Shown: positions 27,356 through 37,170, counted from the first letter of the stretch. The stretch: DNA of 64,000 bases from an uncultured Succinivibrionaceae bacterium (GCA_944390105.1 CALXOV010000060.1:40454-104453), one strand, 5' to 3'. Program-made: numbers and translations. Notes: a model not told the origin generated them from the letters alone.

Positions 27356-29482
27356 ATGGAAAATTTGGAAGTTTTACATCAATATCATGACGAGTTTTTC
27401 GCAGATATATCTGACGATAGTTTGATTGATGGTAATGCAGGTAAATCATCATCACAAGCATTTTTTGATATGGTCATAGAACTAATGGATGATAATGAGG
27501 TATTAGATGAACTACCTGATTATGTATCATATTGTGATAATAAGACAGGCAACCCCATCCTATCAGGTTATATTTTTAATCGCGAGATGTTCGATGCGAA
27601 TGCCATTGGAAATGCTCCCTTAAGTTTATTCGTATCTTGTTACTCACAGAGATCTACTCTCCAAATTTGGAATAAATCTGAGCTTACAAAATATATAAAT
27701 GATCTTAAAGATTTTTACTTCAGGTGTTGTGAAGAAGTCTTTGTTGAAGCATTAGCTGAAACGGCGCCGGTTAAATCATTGGCTCGTGATTTATTTAAAT
27801 TTCAGAACGAGATTAAAACTGTTCATCTCTTTGTGATTACTGATGCTGTGCTGAGCATTAGAAAGCAAGAGCCTGAAATAAATGATCGCGGTATTAAATT
27901 TATTATCCATGTCATTGATCTTAAAACGCTATATGAATTTGCTAACAATGAGCTTATTCAAGATATAATATACGATTTTACTGATCCCGATTTCAGTAAT
28001 GAAGTAGAATGTAGCGGTATAAAATGTCTAGATGTAAGCATTCCTAGTAGCGGCTATGGATCTTATTTAGCCGTCATGTCCGGCAAGACTCTTGCTATTT
28101 TATATGAAAAATACGGCTCTCGCATTATGGAGAGTAACGTTCGATCATATTTACAATATAAGGTTAAGGTCAATCGTGATATAAGAAATACTATCAAGTT
28201 AGCACCCGAAAAGTTTTTCGCATATAACAACGGAATTTCTGCTATCGCTGATGCAGTGGAAGTCGAAAATTCGTCCATTATTAAAATGAAGAATTTTCAA
28301 ATTGTAAATGGTGGGCAAACCACTGCATCTATTCATAATGCTTATAGGGACAAAGCGGACGTAAGCAAAATTTATGTTCAAGTTAAGATTTCAGAATTAA
28401 AAGCTGATACCAACGATAAAAATGAGATGATCTCAAAGATTGCAAAATATGCTAATAGTCAAAATAAGATTAATGAATCTGATTTCTTTTCTACGCATCC
28501 CTTTAACCTGCGATTTCAATCACTTGCAAAAAGTAATAGAGTTCCAGAGAGTGCTCCGAATAGAAGAACCTTCTGGTTTTATGAAAGATCGCGTGGTTCA
28601 TATGCCACTGAATATAATCACTATGTATCTAACAAAAAGAAGATGGAGTTTAAGAACAAATATCCGAAAAATCAATGCATAAAAATAACTGAATTGGCTA
28701 AGTATTTATCTGTTTGGATGTTGGAACCGTATAAAGTAAGTAAAGGTGCTCAATATGTAACTAAGTGCTTTACTGATAAAGTCACTGAATTATTGAAAAA
28801 TGTTCAAAGTACTGAAAGTATTGATACGTATTATAATGCAGAGTACTTTAAACAAGCTATTGCAAAAACGATTATATTTAGGCAATGTGACTCTATTGTA
28901 AAGAAAGCGACGTGGTACACAGGAAGCTATAAAGCTAATATTGTAGCATACAGTATTGCTTTCTTAGCATATTGGCTTAATGAAACAAAGCAAGAAATTA
29001 ACTTCACGTCTATTTGGAATATTCAGGATATATCTGAAGCCTTTAAAGAAACATTAAATGATTTGGGAGAGGCTGTATTAAATGCTATACTTGTAAATGC
29101 TGGTAACAGTAATGTAACCGAATACTGCAAGAGAAAAGACTGCTGGGATCAGATTAAAAAACTAGGTTTTAACTTCTCAGAAAAATTTATTGCTGAGCTA
29201 AATGTGGCAGGGGTTAGCGAAAAATCAATACAGCAAGCGCGTAAATTACAAAAGCTGGATAATAAACTAGTTGAGGAAATAAATTTTTATAAATTAACGC
29301 CTGAACAATGCCGCTTGATTATTAATGATGCTAAAAAAGATAAGTTTTTTATTACAGAAGAAGAAAAAAGAGCATTAAACAATATAATGCTAGGAAAATC
29401 TCTATCTTCGAAACAAATAAGTTCTCTAAAGATGCTATTCTCACGTATGAAAGCAAATGATTTACCTACTCCTGATTTATAA
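27356..29482 (+). CDS. AIPR (abortive infection phage resistance) family protein
   Basis: 708 residues. The family signature lies around residues 285-325: KFFAYNNGISAIADAV, then FQIVNGGQTTASIHNAY. A Phe/Tyr-rich region follows (TFWFYERSRGSYATEYN). AIPR proteins were first linked to abortive infection in lactococci and occur widely beside Z1 ATPases and methyltransferases; their biochemical role is not established. It starts six bases after the nuclease gene and is last in the operon. The C-terminal 150 residues are helical and lysine-rich, perhaps for nucleic-acid or partner binding. Confidence 0.85.
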   Translation: MENLEVLHQYHDEFFADISDDSLIDGNAGKSSSQAFFDMVIELMDDNEVLDELPDYVSYCDNKTGNPILSGYIFNREMFDANAIGNAPLSLFVSCYSQRSTLQIWNKSELTKYINDLKDFYFRCCEEVFVEALAETAPVKSLARDLFKFQNEIKTVHLFVITDAVLSIRKQEPEINDRGIKFIIHVIDLKTLYEFANNELIQDIIYDFTDPDFSNEVECSGIKCLDVSIPSSGYGSYLAVMSGKTLAILYEKYGSRIMESNVRSYLQYKVKVNRDIRNTIKLAPEKFFAYNNGISAIADAVEVENSSIIKMKNFQIVNGGQTTASIHNAYRDKADVSKIYVQVKISELKADTNDKNEMISKIAKYANSQNKINESDFFSTHPFNLRFQSLAKSNRVPESAPNRRTFWFYERSRGSYATEYNHYVSNKKKMEFKNKYPKNQCIKITELAKYLSVWMLEPYKVSKGAQYVTKCFTDKVTELLKNVQSTESIDTYYNAEYFKQAIAKTIIFRQCDSIVKKATWYTGSYKANIVAYSIAFLAYWLNETKQEINFTSIWNIQDISEAFKETLNDLGEAVLNAILVNAGNSNVTEYCKRKDCWDQIKKLGFNFSEKFIAELNVAGVSEKSIQQARKLQKLDNKLVEEINFYKLTPEQCRLIINDAKKDKFFITEEEKRALNNIMLGKSLSSKQISSLKMLFSRMKANDLPTPDL

Positions 29483-29609
29483 TCTGCGTATGGTGATAAA
29501 TTACTGGAAAATTGCTCTAATAAGTAATATATAATAATCGTATATTGAACTTTTAGTTAAGTAACGATCGTAATATTTGTTATCTGTGTTGTGCATTTTT
29601 ATCTTGCGT

Positions 29610-30842
29610 TTATGAGGTTAAATGTATATTATGCTGTTCTAAATTTTTAACATGGTTAATAAATTGTTTTATAGACCAAATCTTATTCCTATGCTCTTTT
29701 GGGTATGAGGTAAGATAAGGTTGAGGAACTACTAGCTGTACTTTCTCGGCTTCCATTTCATGAAGTTGGGATAATGAAATTCCTTGTTGTAAAGTACATA
29801 GAAATTTAGTGTGTTCTTTCAGTCTATCTGCTTCGTTAAGGATTTGTCGCCACCGATCCTTGCACGTAGTTTTAGCTGCTAGTAAAACTAAGTTACTTGT
29901 AGGAAAATTTTGCGAATGATAAGCATCTATTGACGGAAAAATAAAATCAGGCCGCTTTTTGCCTTCAGTTTGCGCTTGCGCAGTGTAGTGCACCTGATTA
30001 GCATCGAATAGCGCAGCGAGATGATGTTCTAGGGACTTACCAGCACGACTTTTGCGCCGATTCAGGATGCTGTTTGCAAATTCAACAAAGCTATCGACGG
30101 ATTTAAAGCCTTTATTGATTACTGGTAAGCTACGGACTTTCTCTATGGCTTTAAAAAGATCATATTCGGTATTAATCCAGTTGATAATTTTTTGATCGGG
30201 GTTATGCACGACATTTTCGCTATGATCAAAAATCAGTTCCTCGCAAACTCGCGCTTGATATGAAATTTCCTCAGAACTGGGAAAATCGACAGTTAGCCCT
30301 TGGATATAGTGCAAAAAAAGAGTATTCAGAGCATCTTTACGATTGGCTTCAGTTTCATCAGTAGCAACAGGTTGACCAAAGCTAAGTAGCCTATTAGTTT
30401 GCGTTGGGATAAGATTGACTTTTTCAAAGAAACTATTAATGCTGTCATCAGAGTTGAAGAGAAAAGCATTAAATATATTATTCTCTTGTGGTGTTAATAC
30501 AAAAAGTGCCCCGGTCCATTCCGGTTTGAGAAAGGGAAAACCTTGGCCAAAGCAAGTGATGCGATATTCATTGCGCGAACCCTGTCCATAATATTTAAAG
30601 CGCGAATTCGTTATTCTCCCGTCTGGCCAAATAATATTAATATCGCGCTCTATATTACTTCCTTTCTGCCCAGCTCTATCTAAGAATAAGCGCCACGCTT
30701 CTTTGGCAATGTATATCCCGGCTTGATGAGAACTAGTTAATCCCGTGTCATTTGCCGACAAAAATTTGACGTAAGCTAAAGGAGCTTGCTTCACCACTGA
30801 AGCTACAACATCTGCTAAGGCACTAGACTCCGCCCAATTCAC
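29610..30842 (-). CDS. EcoRII-like type II restriction endonuclease
   Basis: 410 residues (EcoRII is about 400). The C-terminal catalytic domain (about 245-410) matches EcoRII-C: NRRKSRAGKSLEHHL, then PDFIFP (Asp299), Tyr308, and LAAKTTCKDRW (Lys324, Lys328, Arg330), a PD-(D/E)XK-type core. The N-terminal 180 residues correspond to the effector domain that requires a second site in type IIE enzymes. With the adjacent Dcm-like methylase the expected target is CCWGG. GTG start at 30842, 15 bases after the methylase stop; R after M on the same strand favours methylation before restriction. AT-rich. Confidence 0.9.
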   Translation of the reverse strand: MNWAESSALADVVASVVKQAPLAYVKFLSANDTGLTSSHQAGIYIAKEAWRLFLDRAGQKGSNIERDINIIWPDGRITNSRFKYYGQGSRNEYRITCFGQGFPFLKPEWTGALFVLTPQENNIFNAFLFNSDDSINSFFEKVNLIPTQTNRLLSFGQPVATDETEANRKDALNTLFLHYIQGLTVDFPSSEEISYQARVCEELIFDHSENVVHNPDQKIINWINTEYDLFKAIEKVRSLPVINKGFKSVDSFVEFANSILNRRKSRAGKSLEHHLAALFDANQVHYTAQAQTEGKKRPDFIFPSIDAYHSQNFPTSNLVLLAAKTTCKDRWRQILNEADRLKEHTKFLCTLQQGISLSQLHEMEAEKVQLVVPQPYLTSYPKEHRNKIWSIKQFINHVKNLEQHNIHLTS

Positions 30843-30857
30843 GCTTATACCCTGTTT

Positions 30858-31967
30858 TTAACATTTATTGTTTGTAAGTTCATTGAGCTTGCGTACCACA
30901 ATTGACGCAATGTCGCTAATCAGAGGGACCACAACAGAATTTCCAAATTGTCGGTAAGCTTGTGTATCTGATACTGGAATTTTAAAACTATCTGGGAATC
31001 CCTGCAATCGCGCACATTCTCTTGGCGTGAGGCGGCGAGGATTTTTTCTGGGCTGAGTGATCAATATTTCAGATCCATCTTTGTAATAGCGTGCACTTAA
31101 GGTGCGGGTAATGCCATCAAGTTGGGCAATGCCGAAGCCAAAGCCATTGCCTAATTCGCGATGTTTAGCCGCATAGTTTTGCAGGTATTGCCATAAGTTG
31201 TCAGAAAGTGTGTATTTATTGTCTACATGAGCTTCAAGAATATCCGCAACAACCGGAGGCTTGGGCGGCGGGTTAAGATCAAAGGAAAAATCAATATTAT
31301 TACCAAATCGATTCTCGTCAAAACCAATGATAATGATTCTTTCGCGGTGCTGCGGCACATAGTATTTTCCATCAAGGATTTTAAAAAAAATTTTGTAGCC
31401 TAATTCCGCTAAAGATTCTTGAATCACCTTAAAGGTACGGCCGCGATCGTGGCTACATAAATTTTTTACGTTCTCAAGTAAAAAGCTCTTCGGCTTTTTG
31501 GCTTTGATAATACGGCATACATCAAAAAACAGGGTGCCTTGAGTTTTATCTTCAAATCCAGTAGCACGTCCTAAGCTTCTTTTTTTAGAGACGCCCGCAA
31601 TGGAAAAAGGCTGGCAGGGAAATCCGGCAGTTAAAATATCGTGATCTGGAATCGTTGTAGCATCGACCTTAGTAATGTCGCCGTCAGGCACATCCCCAAA
31701 GTTTTCATAATAGGTTAGTTGGCTGTACTTGTTATTCTCACATGAATAGACACACTGACAACCTGAATGCTCAAACGCCAAGCGAATGCCTCCTATCCCT
31801 GCAAAGAGATCGATAAAACGATAAGTTGGCAGTTGGTTTCGGCTTTGCTTATATTTAATAAAACTTTTGATAGCCATAGCTACATATTCATCCGCCGACA
31901 GACCCTTGGCATGAGCATAGGTACACATTTGTTTGTATATATTATCTTCAAGTGGAATGCTATTCAT
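30858..31967 (-). CDS. Dcm/M.EcoRII-like DNA C5-cytosine methyltransferase
   Basis: 369 residues with all C5-methylase landmarks: SAM motif I DLFAGIGG (53-60), catalytic Cys118 in [11 protein letters not shown] at 165-167, QHRER at 206-210, and the closing QFGNSVVVP. The stretch [14 protein letters not shown] after the catalytic loop, [14 protein letters not shown] in the target-recognition region and [14 protein letters not shown] are nearly those of E. coli Dcm, so the target is very probably CCWGG, modified at the inner cytosine. It protects DNA from the EcoRII-like nuclease beside it. No vsr gene is present. Confidence 0.92.
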   Translation of the reverse strand: MNSIPLEDNIYKQMCTYAHAKGLSADEYVAMAIKSFIKYKQSRNQLPTYRFIDLFAGIGGIRLAFEHSGCQCVYSCENNKYSQLTYYENFGDVPDGDITKVDATTIPDHDILTAGFPCQPFSIAGVSKKRSLGRATGFEDKTQGTLFFDVCRIIKAKKPKSFLLENVKNLCSHDRGRTFKVIQESLAELGYKIFFKILDGKYYVPQHRERIIIIGFDENRFGNNIDFSFDLNPPPKPPVVADILEAHVDNKYTLSDNLWQYLQNYAAKHRELGNGFGFGIAQLDGITRTLSARYYKDGSEILITQPRKNPRRLTPRECARLQGFPDSFKIPVSDTQAYRQFGNSVVVPLISDIASIVVRKLNELTNNKC

Positions 31968-32082
31968 ATGAATTGTCTTTATGGGGAAAAATTTCTCTAA
32001 TCTTTCCCCATAATATCATATAAACATAGCAAGCGTTTTTTAATCCTTAGGGACGAATTACAGCTATCTCTGCTTGAGCTGG

Positions 32083-33156
32083 TTAATGGTTGGTATATAT
32101 GATATTTTGTTCAATAGAAGGGTAATCTACCTTAGCAAAGGTGTTTAAAATTGCCTTAAAGATGATCTCTGCGCCTTTGCATGGCACTGCCATGCCGATT
32201 TGCTTTCTCACGGACACAGAATTACCACAGAACACAAAATTATCAGGAAAAGTCTGCAGGCGGGCGCGTTCGCGATTAGTCAGTGCGCGCGGCTCTGCCC
32301 AGTGATACATGCTGGTACCTCCACCGCCACTGCCAATAACAGTATATGCCGGTTGCAGGGGCTCAAGGCGGCGGTAGATGATGCTGAAAGTGGCCCCCTT
32401 TACTTTTAACTTCAGGTGAGGAGGCAGATGCGCGGTAAAAGCATTTTCCCCGGGTTTGATATAACGTAAGCGCTCAATTACGTTAGCGTGTTGCTTTTGA
32501 ATCTTATGATTAGGAGCGTCTGTAGGAATGTTGAGTAAAGCTTCTTGGCAACTGACAAATTGACAAGGCTCCTGCACTAAAGGTGCAGGGATCTTAAATG
32601 TAAGATCCGGGTACAACTGCCGGTTTATGCCAACAATGATAATGCGGTGACGCGTCTGCGGGACTTTATATTTTTCAAATTCATATAAATGAGGAAATAT
32701 ATTGTATCCAGCTTCATCTAAAGCTTGGAGTATGATGCGAAAAGACTCACTGCTTTTACCAGAGGCCAGTCCAGATACATTTTCTGCAATAAACCATTTT
32801 GGCTTAAATTTTTCTAAAACATTAAGACCTGCTGTATAAAGTTTGCCGTAATTACCGTTAAAACCTTTGCGCTTGCCAATTAAGGAAAAATCATTGCAGG
32901 GGAATCCGAATGCAAAAGCGTCAAAATCATGTGGAATCTGATCGATGATATCTCTGGCATCTCCTTGGATAACGCTTTCAGGATAATCAGGGCAAATATT
33001 TCTAATGTAGGTTTGACATGTACTAGGGTCTATATCATTAGCCCAGCGGTGCTGGATTTTAAATTCCTCTCCGTCTGCGGATTTGATTGAGGCTTTCAGG
33101 GCACCAAAAGCTAAGCCCCCAGGGCCACAGAACATTTCTCCTAGTTTAAAAATCAT
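32083..33156 (-). CDS. Second DNA C5-cytosine methyltransferase, target unknown
   Basis: 357 residues with motif I GEMFCGPGGLAFGAL, catalytic Cys87 in GFPCNDFS, ENV at 125-127, QTRHR near 167-171, a PAYTVIGSGGGGTS block and a terminal QIGMAVP. The target-recognition region differs from the Dcm-like neighbour, so a different sequence is likely recognised. It lies 115 bases upstream of the Dcm-like gene on the same strand. No nuclease pairs with it except the four-gene ATPase/Z1/nuclease/AIPR set, and related methylases accompany such sets in other genomes. I infer that it marks self DNA for that set. Confidence 0.87.
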   Translation of the reverse strand: MIFKLGEMFCGPGGLAFGALKASIKSADGEEFKIQHRWANDIDPSTCQTYIRNICPDYPESVIQGDARDIIDQIPHDFDAFAFGFPCNDFSLIGKRKGFNGNYGKLYTAGLNVLEKFKPKWFIAENVSGLASGKSSESFRIILQALDEAGYNIFPHLYEFEKYKVPQTRHRIIIVGINRQLYPDLTFKIPAPLVQEPCQFVSCQEALLNIPTDAPNHKIQKQHANVIERLRYIKPGENAFTAHLPPHLKLKVKGATFSIIYRRLEPLQPAYTVIGSGGGGTSMYHWAEPRALTNRERARLQTFPDNFVFCGNSVSVRKQIGMAVPCKGAEIIFKAILNTFAKVDYPSIEQNIIYTNH

Positions 33157-33302
33157 TCTTATTCTTCTGAATATAATAAAATTGTTACTATTTTATGGGT
33201 AAAATGGAAAAATGCAAGATAAATATTGCATAAATAACGGACAGGAATATGAAATATACTGTTTTTAAATCGAAAAAATCCTTCCTCACGTGTCCTCAAG
33301 CT

Positions 33303-33338
33303 GATGCCGTTGTAGGACTTATATTAATCAACGGCATC
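33303..33338. repeat. Inverted repeat at the right edge of the island
   Basis: GATGCCGTTG (33303-33312) and CAACGGCATC (33329-33338) are perfect 10-bp arms around a 16-base AT-rich loop, just after the nrdB stop codon. It may be the nrdB terminator (no T-run on either strand) or mark the insertion boundary. Confidence 0.5.
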
Positions 33339-33353
33339 TATGACAATTATTCG

Positions 33354-34394
33354 CTAAAGATCGTCGATTAAGGCCGTGCTCTTGGCGTAGGCAGTGCTTC
33401 TGGCCTCAAAGAAATCAGTTTTAACTAAGTTGGCATCGGCGTACTGCGCTACCCAAGCCATGGAGGCTGGTTCCGCGGCATGCGCCGGATCGTAGGCGGG
33501 GTAGCCAAGGCTTTGCCAGCGCAAATTGCCTAAATACTGAATATAGTCAGACAGCATGGCGGCATTGAGGCCTTTAATCTTATCGCCGATGACGTATTGT
33601 CCCCAGGCAATTTCCTGCCGGACGCCTTCCTGCAGCATGGCAAGCAGTTCAGCTTCCATTGCCGCATCAAATAGCTGCGGCTCCTCGGCTTTTAATTCGC
33701 GAATGAGGTTGCGAAACAGCCACAGATGGGTATTTTCATCACGGTTGATGTAGCGAATTTCTTGCGCAGACCCAGGCATGCGGCCTTGACGGCTTAAATT
33801 GTAGAAAAAGGCAAAACCTGAATAAAAATAGATGCCCTCTAGGATGTAGTTTGCCATCAGCACTTTTACAAAGGTGCGGTCATCCTGTTTTTCCTGAAAG
33901 GCATTGTAGAGATCGCCAATAAAGGTATTGCGTCGCAGCAGATGGACATCGTCTTTCCATTGATACAGGATGTCCATGCGCTCGGCCGGGCTTACGATAC
34001 TGTCGAGCATGTAGCTGTAGCTTTGCGAGTGTACGCTTTCTTGAAAGGTCTGAATATTAAGGCACAGACAGATCTCACTTAAGGTGATGTATTCAGTCAG
34101 GCGCGGTAAATTGGCAGTTTGAATGGAATCAAGAAAGATAAGAAAACTTAAAATTTTATCGTAGGCTTGTTTCTGCGCCGGTTCTAAGAGTTGATAGTCC
34201 TTTAAATCCTGCGCTAAATTAATTTCCTCGGGGATCCAGAAATTGTTCATCGCCTGGCGGTACCATTGTGCCGCCCACGGATACTTCATATGATTGAAGT
34301 CATTTAAATTGGTCGGGTTGCCGCCCAAAATACGCCCCGGCTGGGCCGCGGTATCGCCTTGCGGGTTAAATAAAGCTTTTCTCTTAAGCTGCAT
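33354..34394 (-). CDS. nrdB: Class I ribonucleotide reductase, small (radical) subunit
   Basis: 346-residue subunit that houses the diiron-tyrosyl radical cofactor needed for aerobic deoxyribonucleotide synthesis. The ligands fit class Ia: Asp89, Glu119, His122, Glu186, Glu220 and His223. The radical tyrosine is Tyr126 in HSQSY. The C-terminal peptide that docks on NrdA ends LIDDL. The gene follows nrdA at 32 bases. It borders the defence island, whose right edge falls within 200 bases of its stop codon. Confidence 0.95.
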   Translation of the reverse strand: MQLKRKALFNPQGDTAAQPGRILGGNPTNLNDFNHMKYPWAAQWYRQAMNNFWIPEEINLAQDLKDYQLLEPAQKQAYDKILSFLIFLDSIQTANLPRLTEYITLSEICLCLNIQTFQESVHSQSYSYMLDSIVSPAERMDILYQWKDDVHLLRRNTFIGDLYNAFQEKQDDRTFVKVLMANYILEGIYFYSGFAFFYNLSRQGRMPGSAQEIRYINRDENTHLWLFRNLIRELKAEEPQLFDAAMEAELLAMLQEGVRQEIAWGQYVIGDKIKGLNAAMLSDYIQYLGNLRWQSLGYPAYDPAHAAEPASMAWVAQYADANLVKTDFFEARSTAYAKSTALIDDL

Positions 34395-34426
34395 ACTTTA
34401 TCTCCATTAAGCTGTCTGCTGCTATC

Positions 34427-36955
34427 TTAGGACGCGCAGGATACGCATTCTGTTACTTCAAGAGACTTAGAGCGTACGTAATAAATGGTTTTGACTTTAG
34501 CGCGCCAGGCCTGTAGGTACAAGGCCAGTACTCCGCGCATGGTGTAATCATTCGTGATGTAAAGGTTCATGCTCTGCGCCTGATCAATGTGGCGCTGGCG
34601 GATGCCGGCAGCACGCACCGACCAGGTCTGATCGATATCATGAGCACTCTTGTACAGCCAGAAAGTCTGCGCATTAAGCTCGGGGGCGCAGCGCGGCAGC
34701 ATACTGCCTTTCTTTTCTTCATAGAAGAATTTATTCATCACTGGATCGATGCCGGCAGTGGTGCCGGCGATAATGCTGGTACTGCTAGTTGGCGCTATTG
34801 CTAGCAGATAGGCATTGCGCATGCCCTGCTGCTTGACGCGGGCGGCAAGCGCTTGCCATTTATCTGAGGTATAGCCGCGTTCCGTGAAATATTCCCCGCT
34901 TTGCCATTTGCTGCCGACAACGGCGTGGCAGGCGCCTTTTTCGACGGCTAAGTCGCTTGAGGCGGCAATGGCGGCATAATTAATGGTCTCAAATAGTTTA
35001 TCGGCAAGTTCTAAATGCGCCTCACTCTCCCAGGCAATACCGCGTTTGGCTAAAAGATGATGATAGCCGCTGACCCCCAGGCCGATGCTGCGGTATTTAT
35101 GATTGGTAAGCTCGGCATACGGCAGCGGATAGAAGTTAAGCGCAATAACGTTGTCAAGTGCGCGTACCGCGGCGGCGGTCACCTGACTTAAATAATTCTC
35201 ATCTTTATCCGCCAAGCGGCCTAATACTAAGCTGGCCAAATTGCACACCACAAAGTCCCCGGGATAGGTGACTTTCACTACCGCAGTCTGCCCCGTAGTA
35301 CCGTCGGGGACCTCCACACTAGTAGGTCCGCTGTGGATAGCGGACATGTTCTGGGCAATTTCGGTGCACAGATTGGACGAATAAATGCACCCTAAGTGCG
35401 GATTGGGGTTGGCGGCATTGACGATATCGCGATTGAAGATAAAGGGGGTGCCGGTTTCTACCGCTGATTTTAAGATGAGGCGAATGAGATCTTTAATTAA
35501 GATTGGACGCTTTGTGATGCGCGGCTCTGCAAGGCACTGCAGATAACGTACTTCCCATTCTTTACCGAAATAGTCCTCAAGGTTAAAGCCTAAGTATTTG
35601 CGCACCTCATGCGGGCAGATAAGCTGCCAGGTGCCATCTAAATTGCGTTCGGCCTCTTCGTAGAAATAATCCGGGACGCAAATGGCAGGGAAGATGTCAT
35701 GCGCTTTCATGCGCTCATCCCCGTTATTGGTGCGTAGCTGTAGAAATTCTGGAAGATCGCGATGCCACAGATCAAGATAGACCGCACAGGCGCCTTGACG
35801 TACTCCCAATTGATCCACGGCCACCGCGGTATCGTTAATCAGTCGGATCCAGCGAATCACCCCGCCGGCGGCGCCTTTAAAACCGCGAATATCTGAACCC
35901 ATGGCGCGCACTTTGCCAAGATACAGTCCCATGCCGCCGCCGAATTTGCTGACCTGCGCAAAGTTGTCAATGCTGCGGTAAATGCCGGTAAGGCTGTCAG
36001 GTACCGTGTCAATAAAGCAGCTGGATAATTGATAGAAGGGTTTGCGCGCATTGGCCAGGGTCGGCGTGGCCATGGTGACTTCCAGGCGCGACAGCATGTC
36101 ATAAAAACGCTGCACCCACTTAAGGCGCACCGCAGGTTTTTCCGGCATCGCAAGATGTAGCGCAATGCCAAGGAAAAATTCCTGCACGCGCTCAAGCACC
36201 TCTCCTTCATGGGTGGTAATGAGATAGCGCTTGGCAAGGAGGGTAATGCCGGAGTAAGTAAAGAGCTCATCGCGCTCAGGCTTAATGAAGCTGTAGGCGG
36301 TATTCAGCTCATCTGCACTGTAGTTTTCTAAAATGTAGCGTCCGTAAAGTTCATGCTCGGTTAAAAATTGAAGCTTTGCCACAAAGGAGCTCAGACCGTG
36401 TTGCGCTTCGGTCTTAGCAATGCGCGCATTTAAGGCATGCAGATACAAAAGGGCGGCAATATTTTCGTAGCGCGGACTTTGCGGGGTGGTGAGCTCTACC
36501 GCCGCTTTAATCAAGCTGGCCATTTTCTCGGCAGCACCGGCAGATTGCCGTACCTCAGCAAAGAATTTGCTACACAGCTTATCTAAGTGATACTGCTCGT
36601 CAGGAAAGAGGGCTTCAATGCGCTTTAGCGTGTTTATCAGGCTGCTGTCGCTTACTGCCGCGCACAGCGCCTGCCGGGTCTGGCGCAGCTGGGCGCGTTT
36701 TTCGCGATAGAGAATGAAACTTTTGGCAACCTTAAAGTATTTAGCTTCCATTAAGGTTTCTTCGACGTAGTCCTGAATCTGCTCTACGCTTACTGGATCC
36801 TGCGAATTGATGCGTGCGATAACGGCCGCGGTCAGTCCTTCAATTAAGGCTTCATCCGCAGGCTTATTGACGCTGGCAAAGGCTTTGTGTAGCGCAGCGG
36901 CAATTTTCTGTGGCGTAAATTCTTCTAAAGCGCCGGAACGTTTGACTATCTGCAT
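34427..36955 (-). CDS. nrdA: Class I ribonucleotide reductase, large (catalytic) subunit
   Basis: 842 residues. One ATP-cone domain (about 1-95, beginning MQIVKRSGALEEFTPQKIA) provides allosteric control, followed by the ten-stranded barrel. The disulfide and thiyl cysteines are visible in QLSSCFID and NLCTEI; the radical-transfer tyrosines lie near the C-terminal TIYYVRSKSLEV. The C-terminal shuttle pair is CVSC (837 and 840), a CxxC rather than the E. coli CxxxxC. The start at 36955, with AAGGAT upstream, is preferred over a longer frame from 37036, which adds 27 unconserved residues. Operon nrdA-nrdB. Confidence 0.95.
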   Translation of the reverse strand: MQIVKRSGALEEFTPQKIAAALHKAFASVNKPADEALIEGLTAAVIARINSQDPVSVEQIQDYVEETLMEAKYFKVAKSFILYREKRAQLRQTRQALCAAVSDSSLINTLKRIEALFPDEQYHLDKLCSKFFAEVRQSAGAAEKMASLIKAAVELTTPQSPRYENIAALLYLHALNARIAKTEAQHGLSSFVAKLQFLTEHELYGRYILENYSADELNTAYSFIKPERDELFTYSGITLLAKRYLITTHEGEVLERVQEFFLGIALHLAMPEKPAVRLKWVQRFYDMLSRLEVTMATPTLANARKPFYQLSSCFIDTVPDSLTGIYRSIDNFAQVSKFGGGMGLYLGKVRAMGSDIRGFKGAAGGVIRWIRLINDTAVAVDQLGVRQGACAVYLDLWHRDLPEFLQLRTNNGDERMKAHDIFPAICVPDYFYEEAERNLDGTWQLICPHEVRKYLGFNLEDYFGKEWEVRYLQCLAEPRITKRPILIKDLIRLILKSAVETGTPFIFNRDIVNAANPNPHLGCIYSSNLCTEIAQNMSAIHSGPTSVEVPDGTTGQTAVVKVTYPGDFVVCNLASLVLGRLADKDENYLSQVTAAAVRALDNVIALNFYPLPYAELTNHKYRSIGLGVSGYHHLLAKRGIAWESEAHLELADKLFETINYAAIAASSDLAVEKGACHAVVGSKWQSGEYFTERGYTSDKWQALAARVKQQGMRNAYLLAIAPTSSTSIIAGTTAGIDPVMNKFFYEEKKGSMLPRCAPELNAQTFWLYKSAHDIDQTWSVRAAGIRQRHIDQAQSMNLYITNDYTMRGVLALYLQAWRAKVKTIYYVRSKSLEVTECVSCAS

Positions 36956-37170
36956 AATGGTAGATCCTTCAGGCTGAGTAGATGCTGGAGCAAAGAAAAG
37001 CGCGGGCATTATACGGGGCGCTTTTGCGTGGAGCAATTGCTGATTATTTATGCTGATGCTAGAGTGCTGAGTGCCGGCATCTTACCAGGTTATTGTTAAA
37101 GCAGGAAAATTAAACCGCTAGGGCTGAAGCTTACGGACAGGGAGGGCTTAGCGCCTTAATAAAAATTCGC

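Larger units (their letters stand above)
22112..33156. other. AT-rich defence island with two intertwined modules
   Basis: Seven genes inserted between psd and nrdB. Base composition falls sharply compared with both flanks, with many AAT, ATT and AAA codons. Plus-strand module: GHKL ATPase, Z1 ATPase, PD-(D/E)XK protein, AIPR protein, in tight overlap. Minus-strand module: C5-methyltransferase, Dcm-like methyltransferase and EcoRII-like endonuclease. The two sets converge at 29483-29609, a 127-base AT-rich gap without a clear terminator. No integrase, transposase, tRNA or obvious attachment repeat is visible at the edges. Confidence 0.85.

Noticed and set aside
22112..29482. BREX, DISARM, Gabija or Zorya
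   Set aside because: Key partners (PglX/PglZ, DrmA-DrmC, GajA/GajB, ZorA/ZorB) are missing; Z1 and AIPR define a different set.
29483..33353. A vsr endonuclease gene near the Dcm-like methylase
   Set aside because: No frame of suitable length or motif exists in the gaps.
21874..33353. Direct-repeat attachment sites flanking the island
   Set aside because: Comparing the two edges by eye gave no shared stretch beyond chance AT-rich words.
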